A program made the position numbers and the translations under genes. Positions 1 through 9,009 of a stretch of DNA of 64,000 bases are shown here, piece by piece (the first letter of the stretch is position 1; each line of letters starts with the position of its first letter). Source of the DNA: Streptomyces sp. NBC_00443 (GTDB lineage Bacteria; Actinomycetota; Actinomycetes; Streptomycetales; Streptomycetaceae); NCBI RefSeq assembly GCF_036014175.1, contig NZ_CP107917.1, positions 7,626,001-7,690,000 of the forward strand, written 5' to 3'. The notes under the pieces are model-generated. The model did not search any database, was not told the origin of the DNA, and saw only the letters and a program-made list of their open reading frames with translations.

Positions 1-2
1 AC

Positions 3-1004
3 ATCCTGGGCGCCCCGGCGGTCACCGGCACGCCCGCCGTGATGCCCGTGTGGGAGTGGGAGAACCCGCCTGAGGACGTGGACGTCTCGCGCGGCGGCCG
101 GCACCGGGTCACCCCCGCCGACCTGGAGATGCTGCGGTCCGCCCGTACGCACTACGAGCAGATGTACCGCAAGGCGGGCGGCATGGCGACCCGTACCCGG
201 ATCGTCGGCTTCCTCAACGCCGAGGCCGCCCCGCTGCTGCGCGGCAGCTACACCGACGCGACGGGGCGTCAACTGCACCGGGCGACGGGCGGGTTGGTGG
301 CCATCGCGGGCATCTGTGCCTACGACTCCGACGCGCACGGGCTCGCCCAGCGGTACTTCCATCAGGCGCTGCGGCTCGCGAAGGCCAGCGGGGACCGGGG
401 GCTCGGCGCCTATGTGATCGCGATGCTCGTCAACCAGGCGCTGTTCATGCGGGAGTTCCGGCAGGCCGTCGCCTTCGCGGAGGCCGCGCTGCGGGCCGCC
501 GGCAAGCACATCACCCCGGCGCTCGCCTCCGACCTGTACGCGATGCAGGCGAAGGCGTACGCCCACCTCGGCGACGGCACGAGCGCCCTGTCCTGCATAC
601 GGCGTGCCGAGCAGGCCGCAGATCGCATCCGACGCGGATACGAACCCGACGAGACCGGCTATGTCCAGCCGGGGTTGGTCAACGTCCAGGTGGCGGAGGC
701 GCTGCTCAGCCTCGGGGAGCTGGCGGCCGCGGGGGAGCATGCCGCGGCCGCCGTCGACAATCCCGCGCACGACCGGGGCCGGGTGCACCGGCTGGCCATG
801 CTCAGCACGATCGAGCTGCGTCAGGGCAACGCCGACAAGGCGGTGGCCATCGCGGTGCAGATGGCCGAGCAGGCCCGGGGAATGGAGTCCCAGCGCCTGC
901 GCGACAGACTCCGGGCGGTACGCGAACACCTGGTGCGCAACGGCTGTGCGGGCACGGCCGAGGCGGCCGAACTCATCGACGGAGCACTGCGCGTACCGCT
1001 GTAA
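3..1004 (+). CDS. TPR-type regulatory protein, C-terminal part (5' end outside window)
   Basis: The frame is open to the first bases of the window, so the GTG at 39 is probably internal and the gene is cut by the window edge. The visible ~333 residues contain helical, Ala-rich repeats typical of TPR arrays (residues ~100-300) after a segment with the pattern 'ADLEMLRSARTHYEQM'. In Streptomyces this pattern follows an N-terminal Xre-type helix-turn-helix in NsdA-like regulators of development and antibiotic production. The HTH itself would lie upstream and is not visible, so the regulator call is family inference. The gene ends in TAA, and a NUDIX gene follows after 86 bp on the same strand. 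Confidence 0.7.
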   Translation: MLGAPAVTGTPAVMPVWEWENPPEDVDVSRGGRHRVTPADLEMLRSARTHYEQMYRKAGGMATRTRIVGFLNAEAAPLLRGSYTDATGRQLHRATGGLVAIAGICAYDSDAHGLAQRYFHQALRLAKASGDRGLGAYVIAMLVNQALFMREFRQAVAFAEAALRAAGKHITPALASDLYAMQAKAYAHLGDGTSALSCIRRAEQAADRIRRGYEPDETGYVQPGLVNVQVAEALLSLGELAAAGEHAAAAVDNPAHDRGRVHRLAMLSTIELRQGNADKAVAIAVQMAEQARGMESQRLRDRLRAVREHLVRNGCAGTAEAAELIDGALRVPL

Positions 1005-1090
1005 CCCGGCCACGACGGGGCACCCGAGCACCGACACTTCATAGTCCCTGCTGCGATATTGCCACTTACTCGACGGAAGGTGGCAGAACC

Positions 1091-1618
1091 GTGCAGTGGA
1101 CGAAGCAGAGCGAACAAACTGTGTATGAAAACCGCTGGTTCACCGTCAACCTGGCAGACGTGGAACTGCCGGACGGTCGGCACCTGGACCACTTCCTGAT
1201 ACGGATGCGGCCGGTCGCCGTGGCCACGGTGGTCAACGAGGCGGGCGAAGTCCTCCTCCTGTGGCGCCATCGCTTCATCACCGACAGCTGGGGGTGGGAA
1301 CTCGCGGCAGGCGTCGTAGAGGACGGCGAGGACATCGTCCGTGCGGCCGCCAGGGAGCTCGAGGAGGAGACCGGCTGGCGGCCGGGACCCCTGCACCACC
1401 TCATGAGCGTGGAGCCCTCCAACGGGCTCACCGACGCCCGGCACCACATCTACTGGGCCGACGAGGGCGAGTATGTCGGGCATCCCGTGGACGACTTCGA
1501 GTCGGACCGCCGGGAATGGGTTCCTCTCAAACTCGTCCCCGACATGATCGCCCGGGGGGAGGTCCCTGCCGCCAACATGGCGGCTGCGTTACTGATGCTG
1601 CACCATCTCCGGGTCTAG
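1091..1618 (+). CDS. NUDIX hydrolase
   Basis: This 175-aa protein carries a complete NUDIX box: G at the start of 'GVVEDGEDIV', then 'RELEEETGW', matching GX5EX7REUXEEXGU at residues ~74-98. That motif binds Mg2+ and hydrolyses nucleoside diphosphates linked to another moiety. The size and the 'GLTDARHHIYWADEG' segment after the box resemble ADP-ribose pyrophosphatases, but the substrate cannot be read from the sequence. The GTG start at 1091 is preceded by GGAAGG, a good ribosome-binding site about 10 bp upstream. It is probably a single gene, with no clear tie to its neighbours. Confidence 0.85.
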   Translation: MQWTKQSEQTVYENRWFTVNLADVELPDGRHLDHFLIRMRPVAVATVVNEAGEVLLLWRHRFITDSWGWELAAGVVEDGEDIVRAAARELEEETGWRPGPLHHLMSVEPSNGLTDARHHIYWADEGEYVGHPVDDFESDRREWVPLKLVPDMIARGEVPAANMAAALLMLHHLRV

Positions 1619-1636
1619 GCCTCGTGATCAATACAC

Positions 1637-1918
1637 CTAGCGCCCCACCGCCTGCCAGATCGTCACGACGAGAGCACCCACGGCGGTGATGGCGGCGACC
1701 GCGGGCAGCGGCCAGCGCGCGTGTTCCAGTGTGTGGATCCGGGTGTTCAGCTCGTCGAGTTCCTTGGCGCTCTCCTCGGTGCGGTGCGTGAGCAGAGCCA
1801 GCCCGCCCTCCACACGGGCGTAGGCGACGTCGAGGCGACGTCGTAACTCTGCGAGTTCCCCTTGTACGACGGGATGCTCGGGATCGGCGGTCACTTGTCC
1901 GCTCCTTTCCGTAGTCAT
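1637..1918 (-). CDS. small coiled-coil protein with C-terminal membrane anchor
   Basis: About 93 aa, starting at ATG 1918 (MTTERSGQ); longer in-frame starts give a basic, low-complexity extension that looks non-coding. Residues ~15-65 form a charged heptad-like helix ('ELAELRRRLDVAYARVEG', then 'EELDEL'-type repeats), and a single hydrophobic helix ('AVAAITAVGALVVTIW') ends the protein. This shape recalls small phage holin-associated or DUF-type membrane proteins, but I do not recognise a family. It lies tail to tail with the NUDIX gene, 18 bp apart. Confidence 0.6.
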   Translation of the reverse strand: MTTERSGQVTADPEHPVVQGELAELRRRLDVAYARVEGGLALLTHRTEESAKELDELNTRIHTLEHARWPLPAVAAITAVGALVVTIWQAVGR

Positions 1919-2026
1919 CTCACATCCCTGGCATGCGCAGGGAAAGTGAACTCGCCTGGTGGGTGCGTGGGGAGAGTGTGCGAGGGGCATATGCGAGCCC
2001 GGAGCGCACACGGTGTGTGAATGACG

Positions 2027-2057
2027 CGGGCCCGGCACCTTCTCGGTGCCGGGCCCG
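2027..2057 (-). terminator. hairpin terminator after the 3-hydroxyacyl-CoA dehydrogenase gene
   Basis: A perfect 13-bp inverted repeat (arms 2027-2039 and 2045-2057, CGGGCCCGGCACC type) with a 5-nt loop lies 31 bp past the stop of the minus-strand gene at 2088. It has no T-run, as is usual for Streptomyces terminators. Confidence 0.75.
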
Positions 2058-2087
2058 TTCGGATGGGCGGAATCTGACCGTCCGTAA

Positions 2088-2960
2088 TCAGCCGTAGGTG
2101 TAGAAGCCGGAGTTCGTCTTGCGGCCCAGCCGGCCGGCGTCGACCATGCGCAGCAGCAGCGGGGGAGCGGCGTACAGCGGCTCCTTGAACTCTTCGTACA
2201 TGCTCTGCGCCACCGAGGCGACCGTGTCCAGCCCGATCAGGTCGGCCAGCTTCAGCGGGCCCATCGGGTGGGCGCAGCCGAGCTCCATGCCGTTGTCGAT
2301 GTCCTCGCGGCTGGCGATGCCCGACTCGAACATCCGGATCGCGGAGAGGAGGTAGGGGATCAGCAGCGCGTTCACGACGAAGCCGGACCGGTCCTGGGCA
2401 CGGATGGCGTGCTTGCCCAGCAGCTTCTCGGCGAACGACTGGGCACGTGCGATCGTGCCCTCGGAGGTGGTGAGCGCCGGGATCAGCTCGACGAGCTGCT
2501 GCACCGGGGCCGGGTTGAAGAAGTGGATGCCGATGACCTGGTCGGCGCGCGAGGTGGCGACCGCCAGCTTCACCAGCGGGATCGAGGAGGTGTTGGAGGC
2601 GAGGATCGCGTCCGGCCGGGTCACGACCTGGTCGAGCACCTGGAAGATCTCCGTCTTCACCTGCTCGCTCTCGACCACGGCCTCGATCACCAGGTCACGG
2701 TCGGCGAACTCGCCGAGGTCGGTGGTGAAGGACAGCCGCCCCTGCGTGGCGTCCCGCTCCTCCTCGGTGATCTTGCCTCGCTCGGCGGCCTTGGCCAGGG
2801 AACTGAACAGCCGGGTACGGCCGAACTCCAGGGCCTCGCCGGTGGTCTCGGCGACCCTCACGTCCAGGCCGGCGCGGGCGCACACCTCGGCGATGCCTGC
2901 TCCCATCTGGCCGCAGCCCACCACGCCGACGCGTGCAATATCTCCGGAGATGCCGGTCAC
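2088..2960 (-). CDS. 3-hydroxybutyryl-CoA dehydrogenase
   Basis: This 290-aa protein oxidises (S)-3-hydroxyacyl-CoA with NAD(P)+ in short-chain fatty-acid or PHB-type metabolism. The N-terminal Rossmann motif 'VGVVGCGQMGAGIAEVCAR' (residues ~8-26) binds the dinucleotide. 'IGIHFFNPAPVQQLVELI' contains the catalytic His of the family, 'SGFVVNALLIPYL' is the domain hinge, and the C-terminal dimerisation domain ends in 'RLGRKTNSGFYTYG'. I chose GTG 2960 because AAGGGGA sits just upstream and because the 37-residue upstream extension looks non-coding. It is single, with a divergent promoter region shared with the hydrolase gene at 3155. Confidence 0.9.
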   Translation of the reverse strand: MTGISGDIARVGVVGCGQMGAGIAEVCARAGLDVRVAETTGEALEFGRTRLFSSLAKAAERGKITEEERDATQGRLSFTTDLGEFADRDLVIEAVVESEQVKTEIFQVLDQVVTRPDAILASNTSSIPLVKLAVATSRADQVIGIHFFNPAPVQQLVELIPALTTSEGTIARAQSFAEKLLGKHAIRAQDRSGFVVNALLIPYLLSAIRMFESGIASREDIDNGMELGCAHPMGPLKLADLIGLDTVASVAQSMYEEFKEPLYAAPPLLLRMVDAGRLGRKTNSGFYTYG

Positions 2961-3154
2961 ATCGTCCCCTTCGCTGATCCACGACTGCGGCAGGTCCGCC
3001 GTTGTTCGACGCCTGCTCCAAACCTGCACGTTACCTTCGGCGCAGCTTGATCGATCGTTCGGGTGCCTCATGAAAGGCTGACGCGGGGCCGGTCCTCAGG
3101 TGCGGACCGGTCACGGGGTGGGCCCTTGACCACGGCACACGGAGGTACGAAGAG

Positions 3155-4417
3155 ATGCTGCACCGGAAGTCACGAATGTCACGACGGGCTTTCTCGGTGA
3201 CCGCCCTGGCGGCACTCGTGGCGTCAGGAAGCGCGATGGCGGCCGGATCCGCCACAGCGGGCGGAACGGACCGGTCCCGGCGAGAGGCGACCCGGGAGAT
3301 GCGCGGCGTGTGGGTGGCGACCGTGGCGAACCGGGACTGGCCCTCCAAGCAGGGTCTGAGCGCCGACGCGCAGCGCGCCGAGCTGATCACCCACCTGGAC
3401 ACGGCGGTGGAGCGCCAGCTGAACACGGTGATCCTCCAGGTGCGGCCCACGGCCGACGCCCTGTGGCCGTCGCCGTACGAGCCCTGGTCGCAGGTCCTCA
3501 CCGGCACCCAGGGCGAGGGCCCCGGCTGGGACCCGCTCGGCACGGCCGTCGAGGAGGCCCACGCCCGCGGTCTTCAGTTGCACGCCTGGTTCAACCCGTA
3601 TCGCATCGCCAACCACACGGACCTCGGCAAACTGGCCGAGTCGCACCCCGCCCGCGCGCACGAGGACTGGGTGGTGACGTACGGCGGCAAGCTCTACTAC
3701 AACCCGGGGCTGCCCGACGTCCGTGCCTTCGTGCAGCGGGCCATGCTCGACGCGGTGGAGAGGTACCCGATCGACGGCGTCCACTTCGACGACTACTTCT
3801 ATCCCTACCCGGTGGCCGGCCAGAACTTCGACGACGACGAGGCCTACGACCGCTACGGCGGCGGCTTCACGGTCCGGGCCGACTGGCGGCGGGACAACAT
3901 CGACAAGCTGGTCCTGGAGATGGCGGACGCCATCAGGCAGATCCGGCCCACCACCCAGTTCGGCATCAGCCCGTTCGGTGTGTGGCGCAACGACGTCACC
4001 GACCCGCTCGGCTCCGACACCCGGGGCGGTGTGCAGACGTACGACGACCTGTACGCGGACACCCGCAAGTGGGTCCGCGAGGGCTGGATCGACTACATCT
4101 GCCCGCAGTTGTACTGGAACATCGGCTTCGCGGCCGCCGACTACGCCAAGCTCGTGCCCTGGTGGGCGGAAGTGGCGCGGGGCAGCCGGACGAAGCTGTA
4201 CGTGGGAGAGGCGCTCTACAAGGCCGGTGACCCGGCGCAGCCCGCGGCCTGGCAGGACCCGGCCGAGCTGTCCCGGCATCTGACACTGGCCAGGGAGCAC
4301 GCGGAGGTGGGCGGGCACGTGTACTTCGCCGCGAAGGAGGTGGCGGCGGACCGGATCGGGGCCATGGCAAGGGTCGTCGCCGACCACTACGGGCAGCCGG
4401 CGATTTCCCCGCGCTGA
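3155..4417 (+). CDS. secreted GHL10 / DUF187 glycoside hydrolase-like protein
   Basis: The protein has 420 aa with an export signal containing a twin-arginine motif ('SRRAFSVTAL', residues ~8-17) followed by an Ala-rich hydrophobic stretch, so Tat export is likely. The body matches the GHL10 (YddW/DUF187) TIM-barrel family: 'MRGVWVATVANRDWPS', 'ILQVRPTADALWPS', 'HAWFNPYR', 'GVHFDDYFYPYP' with the paired Asp of the active-site strand, and 'FGISPFGVWRN'. Members are thought to act on cell-wall or environmental glycans, but the substrate is unknown. ATG 3155 has GGAGG at spacing 9. It runs convergently with the DUF1918 gene, only 18 bp apart. Confidence 0.85.
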   Translation: MLHRKSRMSRRAFSVTALAALVASGSAMAAGSATAGGTDRSRREATREMRGVWVATVANRDWPSKQGLSADAQRAELITHLDTAVERQLNTVILQVRPTADALWPSPYEPWSQVLTGTQGEGPGWDPLGTAVEEAHARGLQLHAWFNPYRIANHTDLGKLAESHPARAHEDWVVTYGGKLYYNPGLPDVRAFVQRAMLDAVERYPIDGVHFDDYFYPYPVAGQNFDDDEAYDRYGGGFTVRADWRRDNIDKLVLEMADAIRQIRPTTQFGISPFGVWRNDVTDPLGSDTRGGVQTYDDLYADTRKWVREGWIDYICPQLYWNIGFAAADYAKLVPWWAEVARGSRTKLYVGEALYKAGDPAQPAAWQDPAELSRHLTLAREHAEVGGHVYFAAKEVAADRIGAMARVVADHYGQPAISPR

Positions 4418-4435
4418 TCTGATCGGCGGGCTACT

Positions 4436-4624
4436 TCATCGTGTTCCTGTGACGGATCTCGGTGTCGGGGCCGGGGAGCACAGACCCTCGTGCCCGTCCT
4501 CGAAGCGGACGCGGTACGGGGGATTGCCCTCATGGCCCAGGATCTCGACGATCTCGCCGACCTTGTCGTGTTGCCCGACCACCCTGCCGTGCTGGACAAG
4601 CTGGTCGCCCACGGTTGCACGCAT
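4436..4624 (-). CDS. DUF1918 small protein
   Basis: This 62-aa protein matches the DUF1918 pattern from end to end: it opens 'MRATVGDQLVQHGRVVGQ', continues 'RVGEIVEILG', then has a short 'PPYRVRFEDGHEGL' segment and a variable tail. The family is common in actinobacteria and has an SH3-like barrel; its function is unknown. AGGAGG lies 8 bp before ATG 4624, so the start is firm. It lies 93 bp downstream of the EamA gene on the same strand and could be cotranscribed with it. Confidence 0.85.
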   Translation of the reverse strand: MRATVGDQLVQHGRVVGQHDKVGEIVEILGHEGNPPYRVRFEDGHEGLCSPAPTPRSVTGTR

Positions 4625-4717
4625 CTGTTGGGCCTCCTCACCAGGTGCGGGAGCAGCGGTCCGTGGCCTTGAGTCTACGGCGTGGAGCGGTGGTTGGAGG
4701 TGGGTCGTGCGGCCCGC

Positions 4718-5611
<894 letters not shown>

Positions 5612-5614
<3 letters not shown>

Positions 5615-5673
5615 TGCTATCGAGCTCGGGGCAGTAGCGCTATTCTTGGTCCTCATGCAAGAGCGTAGCAGTG
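5612..5673. promoter_or_regulatory. divergent promoter region with inverted TAGCAGTG repeats
   Basis: CACTGCTA (5612-5619) and TAGCAGTG (5666-5673) form a perfect 8-bp inverted pair. A third related element, GCAGTAGCGCTA (5631-5642), sits between them. A -10-like TATTCT (5641-5646) lies 8 bp before the MocR ATG, so that transcript is probably leaderless. Spaced half-sites between a MocR gene and its divergent target are typical of MocR autoregulation; the binding itself is inferred. Confidence 0.5.
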
Positions 5674-7127
5674 TCGGTGAACTGGCGGATCGGCTGCGGC
5701 GGGAACTGGACCGCTACTCTCCGGGTGGAAAGCTGCCGTCGAGCCGGGCCCTCGTGGAGCGATACCGGGTGAGCCCGGTGACCGTCTCCCGCGCCCTCGC
5801 GCAGCTGGCCGCCGAGGGGCTCGTGGTGACCCGGCCCGGAGCCGGAGCCTTCCGCGCCGAGGCGCACACCCGGACCGCCGCCGTGGGGGACACCTCCTGG
5901 CAGGAGGTGACGCTCAGCGCGGACGCCGCCGCGGAACTCGTACCGCGCTCGGTGGACGCCTCCGGGGTGCTGGCCTCGCTCACCGCGCCGCCGCCCGGTG
6001 TGATCGAGTTCAACGGCGGCTATCTGCACCAGTCGTTGCAGCCGGAGCGGGCCATGGCCGCCGCGCTGTCCCGGGCCGGCCGACGGCCCGGGGCGTGGGG
6101 GAGGCCGCCCATGGAGGGGCTGCCGGAGCTGCGGGAGTGGTTCGCGCGCAGCATCGGCGGGCCGGGCGGCGCCGTCACCGCCGCCGAGGTGCTGATCACC
6201 GCCGGCGGCCAGTCGGCCCTGACGACCGCGCTCCGGGCACTCGCGCCGCCGGGTGCACCGGTGCTGGTGGAGTCGCCGACCTACCCGGGCATGCTGGCGA
6301 TCGCCCGCGCGGCCGGGCTGCGCCCGGTTCCCGTCCCGGTCGACGCCGACGGCGTACGGCCGTCCCTGCTCGCCGACGCCTTCCGGGCGACCGGCGCCCG
6401 CGTCTTCGTCTGCCAGCCGCTGTTCCAGAACCCGACCGGCGCGCTGCTCGCCCCCGACCGGCGCGGCGAGGTGCTGCGCGTCGCACGCGAGGCCGGTGCC
6501 TTCGTCGTCGAGGACGACTTCGTGCGACGGCTGGTGCACGAGGACGCGGGGCCGCTGCCGCGTCCGCTGGCCGCCGAGGACCCCGACGGCGTCGTCGTCC
6601 ATGTCTGCTCGCTGACCAAGGCCACCTCGCCCAGCTTCCGGGTGAGCGCGCTTGCCGCCCGCGGCCCGGTGCTGGAGCGGCTGCGCGCCATCCAGGTCGT
6701 GGACACCTTCTTCGTGCCGCGGCCGTTGCAGGAGGCGGCACTTGAACTGGTCGGCTCACCCGCCTGGCCGCGCCATCTGCGGGCGATCTCCGCCGAGTTG
6801 AAGACCCGCCGGGACACGATGACGGCCGCCCTGCGCCTCGACCTCCCCCAACTCGCCCTCCCGCACATCCCGTCCGGCGGCTACCACCTCTGGCTCCGCC
6901 TGCCCGACGGCACCGGGGGCACCTCCCAGGCTTTCGGCTCCGGGGGAGAGTCCGCGCTGACCTCCGCCGCCCTGCGCTCGGGCGTCGCGATCACCCCCGG
7001 CCGCCCGTACTTCAGCGCGGAGCCCTCGGCCGGGCACTTGCGGTTGAGCTTCGCGGCGGTGGCGGGGGCGGGGGAGATCACGGAGGGCGTGCGGCGCCTG
7101 CGTACGGCTTGGGACGAGGTGTTCTAG
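5655..7127 (+). CDS. MocR/PdxR-family GntR regulator fused to an aminotransferase-like domain
   Basis: This 490-aa protein has two domains. The N-terminal winged helix of the GntR class (residues ~5-70) includes 'LPSSRALVERYRVSPVTVSR' and 'LAAEGLVVTRPGAGAF'. A fold-type-I aminotransferase-like domain follows (~95-490) with 'ITAGGQSALTTALRALAPPG', 'FVCQPLFQNPTGALLAP' and the PLP-lysine region 'VHVCSLTKATSPSFR', where K is the likely Schiff-base residue. Such proteins sense PLP or an amino acid and act on neighbouring genes. ATG 5655 was chosen because upstream in-frame sequence overlaps the EamA gene antisense. It is divergent from, and probably controls, the EamA exporter. Confidence 0.9.
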   Translation: MQERSSVGELADRLRRELDRYSPGGKLPSSRALVERYRVSPVTVSRALAQLAAEGLVVTRPGAGAFRAEAHTRTAAVGDTSWQEVTLSADAAAELVPRSVDASGVLASLTAPPPGVIEFNGGYLHQSLQPERAMAAALSRAGRRPGAWGRPPMEGLPELREWFARSIGGPGGAVTAAEVLITAGGQSALTTALRALAPPGAPVLVESPTYPGMLAIARAAGLRPVPVPVDADGVRPSLLADAFRATGARVFVCQPLFQNPTGALLAPDRRGEVLRVAREAGAFVVEDDFVRRLVHEDAGPLPRPLAAEDPDGVVVHVCSLTKATSPSFRVSALAARGPVLERLRAIQVVDTFFVPRPLQEAALELVGSPAWPRHLRAISAELKTRRDTMTAALRLDLPQLALPHIPSGGYHLWLRLPDGTGGTSQAFGSGGESALTSAALRSGVAITPGRPYFSAEPSAGHLRLSFAAVAGAGEITEGVRRLRTAWDEVF

Positions 7128-7243
7128 TGGCGGGGCAGCGGTGCGAGGCCGCACGCGAACCAGTCGCACCCGCCACTGACAACGCCCCGCCCACCGGGGA
7201 AAACGGCTCGACGTCGGCGCCCCCGGCCTGCGAATCTCGCCGC

Positions 7244-7678
7244 ATGACCGATACCCCGTTCCTCGCCCAGGGCTACGAGATCTTGACCGACCCCGACCGC
7301 ATCGACGCCGAGCGCGTGCACCGGTGGCTGTCCACCGATGCGTACTGGGCGATGGGGCGGGAGCGGGAGAAGCAGGACCGGGCGATCGAGGGTTCGCTGA
7401 ACTTCGGGGTGTACGCGACGGTTTCGGGGGAGCAGGTGGCGTATGCCCGAGTCGTCACCGACCGGGCGACTTTCGCGTGGCTGTGCGACGTGTACGTCGA
7501 CCCGTCGGTGCGCGGCAAGGGGATCGGAACCGCGCTCGTCGGGGCCGTCCGCGAGCAGGTGCGGTCGTACGGGGTGAAGCGGTTGCTGCTTGCCACCCAC
7601 GACGCGCACGGGGTCTACGAGAAGCACGGGTTCGCGCCGCTGGAGAAGCCGGACCGCTGGATGGCGCTCTACTTCTGA
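7244..7678 (+). CDS. GNAT family N-acetyltransferase
   Basis: The protein has 144 aa. The acetyl-CoA binding core is clear: 'LCDVYVDPSVRGKGIGTALV' (motif A with RGKGIG), and 'AHGVYEKHGFAPLEKPDRWM' at the C-terminus. An aromatic N-terminal segment ('RVHRWLSTDAYWAMGRERE') is typical of a small Streptomyces GNAT subgroup. ATG 7244 (MTDTPFLAQ) is chosen over longer GTG starts whose extension is Pro/Thr-rich and non-coding in look. The acceptor substrate is unknown. It follows the MocR gene by 116 bp. Confidence 0.85.
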   Translation: MTDTPFLAQGYEILTDPDRIDAERVHRWLSTDAYWAMGREREKQDRAIEGSLNFGVYATVSGEQVAYARVVTDRATFAWLCDVYVDPSVRGKGIGTALVGAVREQVRSYGVKRLLLATHDAHGVYEKHGFAPLEKPDRWMALYF

Positions 7679-7864
7679 GTTCGGGCCGTCTTCGAGGGGC
7701 CGGGCGTCCTCTGAGGGGCAGACATCGTGCTTGAACTTTCCAACTGATCGTTTTTCAGCGACATGTCCGTCTGATCCTGACCCCGCAGTAAAGCTTCGCC
7801 AACCCTCGGTGACAGCTGCACAACCTCTCTTGACCTGGGCACTTTCGCGACACACCATCACCGC

Positions 7865-8458
7865 ATGTCGCTTCGGGTCACGTTCGTCGCCGCCGCGCGC
7901 AGCTCCCCGCTCCTCGCCGAGCGCTTCGAGGACGACCGGCCGCTGGACCAGGCAGGCTGGGGCGAGGTGCAGCTCGCCGCGCGCGACCTGCTGCCGCTGG
8001 CGGCGGCCGAGCTGCGCTACTGCTCGCCGACCCCGCGCAGCCGCGCCACCGGCGACGCCCTCGGCTACGCACCGCTGGTGCAACTCGCCCTGCGCGACTG
8101 CGACATGGGACGCTGGCGCGGGCTCACGCTCGGCGAGGCGATGGCCCGCGAGCCGGAGGCGGTGGACGCCTGGCTGGCCGACCCGCGGAGCACCCCGCAC
8201 GGCGGCGAGTCGCTGCTCGCTTTCATCGCCCGGGTCGGCAACTGGCTCGACACCCGGCCAGTGGAGGACGGCGGTCGTATCGTCGCCGTGGCCGAGCCGT
8301 CCGTGATCCGTGCCGCGCTGGTGTACGCGCTGAAGGCGCCGCCGTCGACGTACTGGAACATCGACGTACGTCCCCTGTCGGCGACCACCGTGACCGGCCG
8401 GGCAGGGCGTTGGTACCTCCGCTTCGAGGGAGCGCCGGTTCAGCCCTCGCGGGCGTAG
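7865..8458 (+). CDS. histidine-phosphatase-like protein lacking both catalytic histidines
   Basis: The protein has 197 aa. It aligns by pattern with the histidine phosphatase (phosphoglycerate mutase-like) fold: the first strand is 'LRVTFVAAARSSPLL', where active members have RHG; then 'YCSPTPRSRATGDALG' (usual SPLxRAxQTA), 'DMGRWRGLTLGEA' (usual GxWEG), 'PHGGESLLAF' (GES), and 'VAVAEPSVIRAAL', where active members have VxHGxxIR. Both catalytic His positions are therefore replaced, so it is probably a non-catalytic or altered-activity relative. The upstream ~185 bp hold a weak TTGACC -35 box at 7830. Its 3' end overlaps the convergent DUF6314 gene by 19 bp. Confidence 0.75.
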   Translation: MSLRVTFVAAARSSPLLAERFEDDRPLDQAGWGEVQLAARDLLPLAAAELRYCSPTPRSRATGDALGYAPLVQLALRDCDMGRWRGLTLGEAMAREPEAVDAWLADPRSTPHGGESLLAFIARVGNWLDTRPVEDGGRIVAVAEPSVIRAALVYALKAPPSTYWNIDVRPLSATTVTGRAGRWYLRFEGAPVQPSRA

Positions 8459-8883
8459 TCGGTGGTGAGGGCCAGGTCCTTGGCGGGGCCGCGCACCCGC
8501 CACACCGTCCGCCAGTGGTCCTCGTCGAGGACGGTGAACTCGCCCCGGTAGAGGTCGGCCGAGCAGGGGTGGTCCGCGATGTGCCGCCCCGACGTCAGGT
8601 CGAGGTCGTGGAAGGGGCGGCCGTCGGAGAACCGTACGTCCGCCGTGCCCCGCGCGCTGCCCGGCAGAAAGTGCAGTGTGCGCTCGGCGGGCCTCGGGAC
8701 GCCCTGCCAGGCGAAGGTGCCGGACTCGTGATGCAGTAGCCCGCCCCCCTCCAGCGGGCCGAAAACCGTCGTACCGGAGAACACCCCCTCGTCCCCGCTC
8801 GCCAGATCCCGTACGGAACGGACGACGCGCCAGCTCCCGGCGAGATACGCCAGCACATCCGGAACCGGCCAGAACTCGCCCAT
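8440..8883 (-). CDS. DUF6314 family protein
   Basis: This 147-aa protein matches the DUF6314 pattern: 'VLAYLAGSWRVVRSVRDLAS', 'GESGTFAW'-like 'HHESGTFAWQG', 'RPAERTLHFLPG', 'VRFSDGRPFHDLDLTSG' and 'AKDLALTTDYAREG'. It looks like a compact lipocalin-type beta barrel that would bind a small ligand; the function is unknown. ATG 8883 is preceded by GAGGGCGG. A much longer open frame upstream on this strand is antisense to the arabinofuranosidase gene and was rejected. Confidence 0.75.
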   Translation of the reverse strand: MGEFWPVPDVLAYLAGSWRVVRSVRDLASGDEGVFSGTTVFGPLEGGGLLHHESGTFAWQGVPRPAERTLHFLPGSARGTADVRFSDGRPFHDLDLTSGRHIADHPCSADLYRGEFTVLDEDHWRTVWRVRGPAKDLALTTDYAREG

Positions 8884-8956
8884 GCCGCCCTCACTTCCGA
8901 CACTTTCGGTACCGCGGGACCCGTTGACGCTCAGGATCCCCCTCCCTATCTTGCCG

Positions 8957-8991
8957 TTCGAAGTGTTGATCAGCATCTGATATTTCGAACA
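8957..8991. promoter_or_regulatory. inverted repeat upstream of the arabinofuranosidase gene
   Basis: GTTCGAA (8957-8963) and TTCGAAC (8985-8991) form a perfect 7-bp inverted pair around a central TGATCA (8968-8973). The element lies 19-53 bp before the ATG at 9010, where a repressor site for a secreted glycosidase would be expected. No regulator gene is adjacent. Confidence 0.4.
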
Positions 8992-9009
8992 TCGAGCCGC
9001 GGAGTATCC

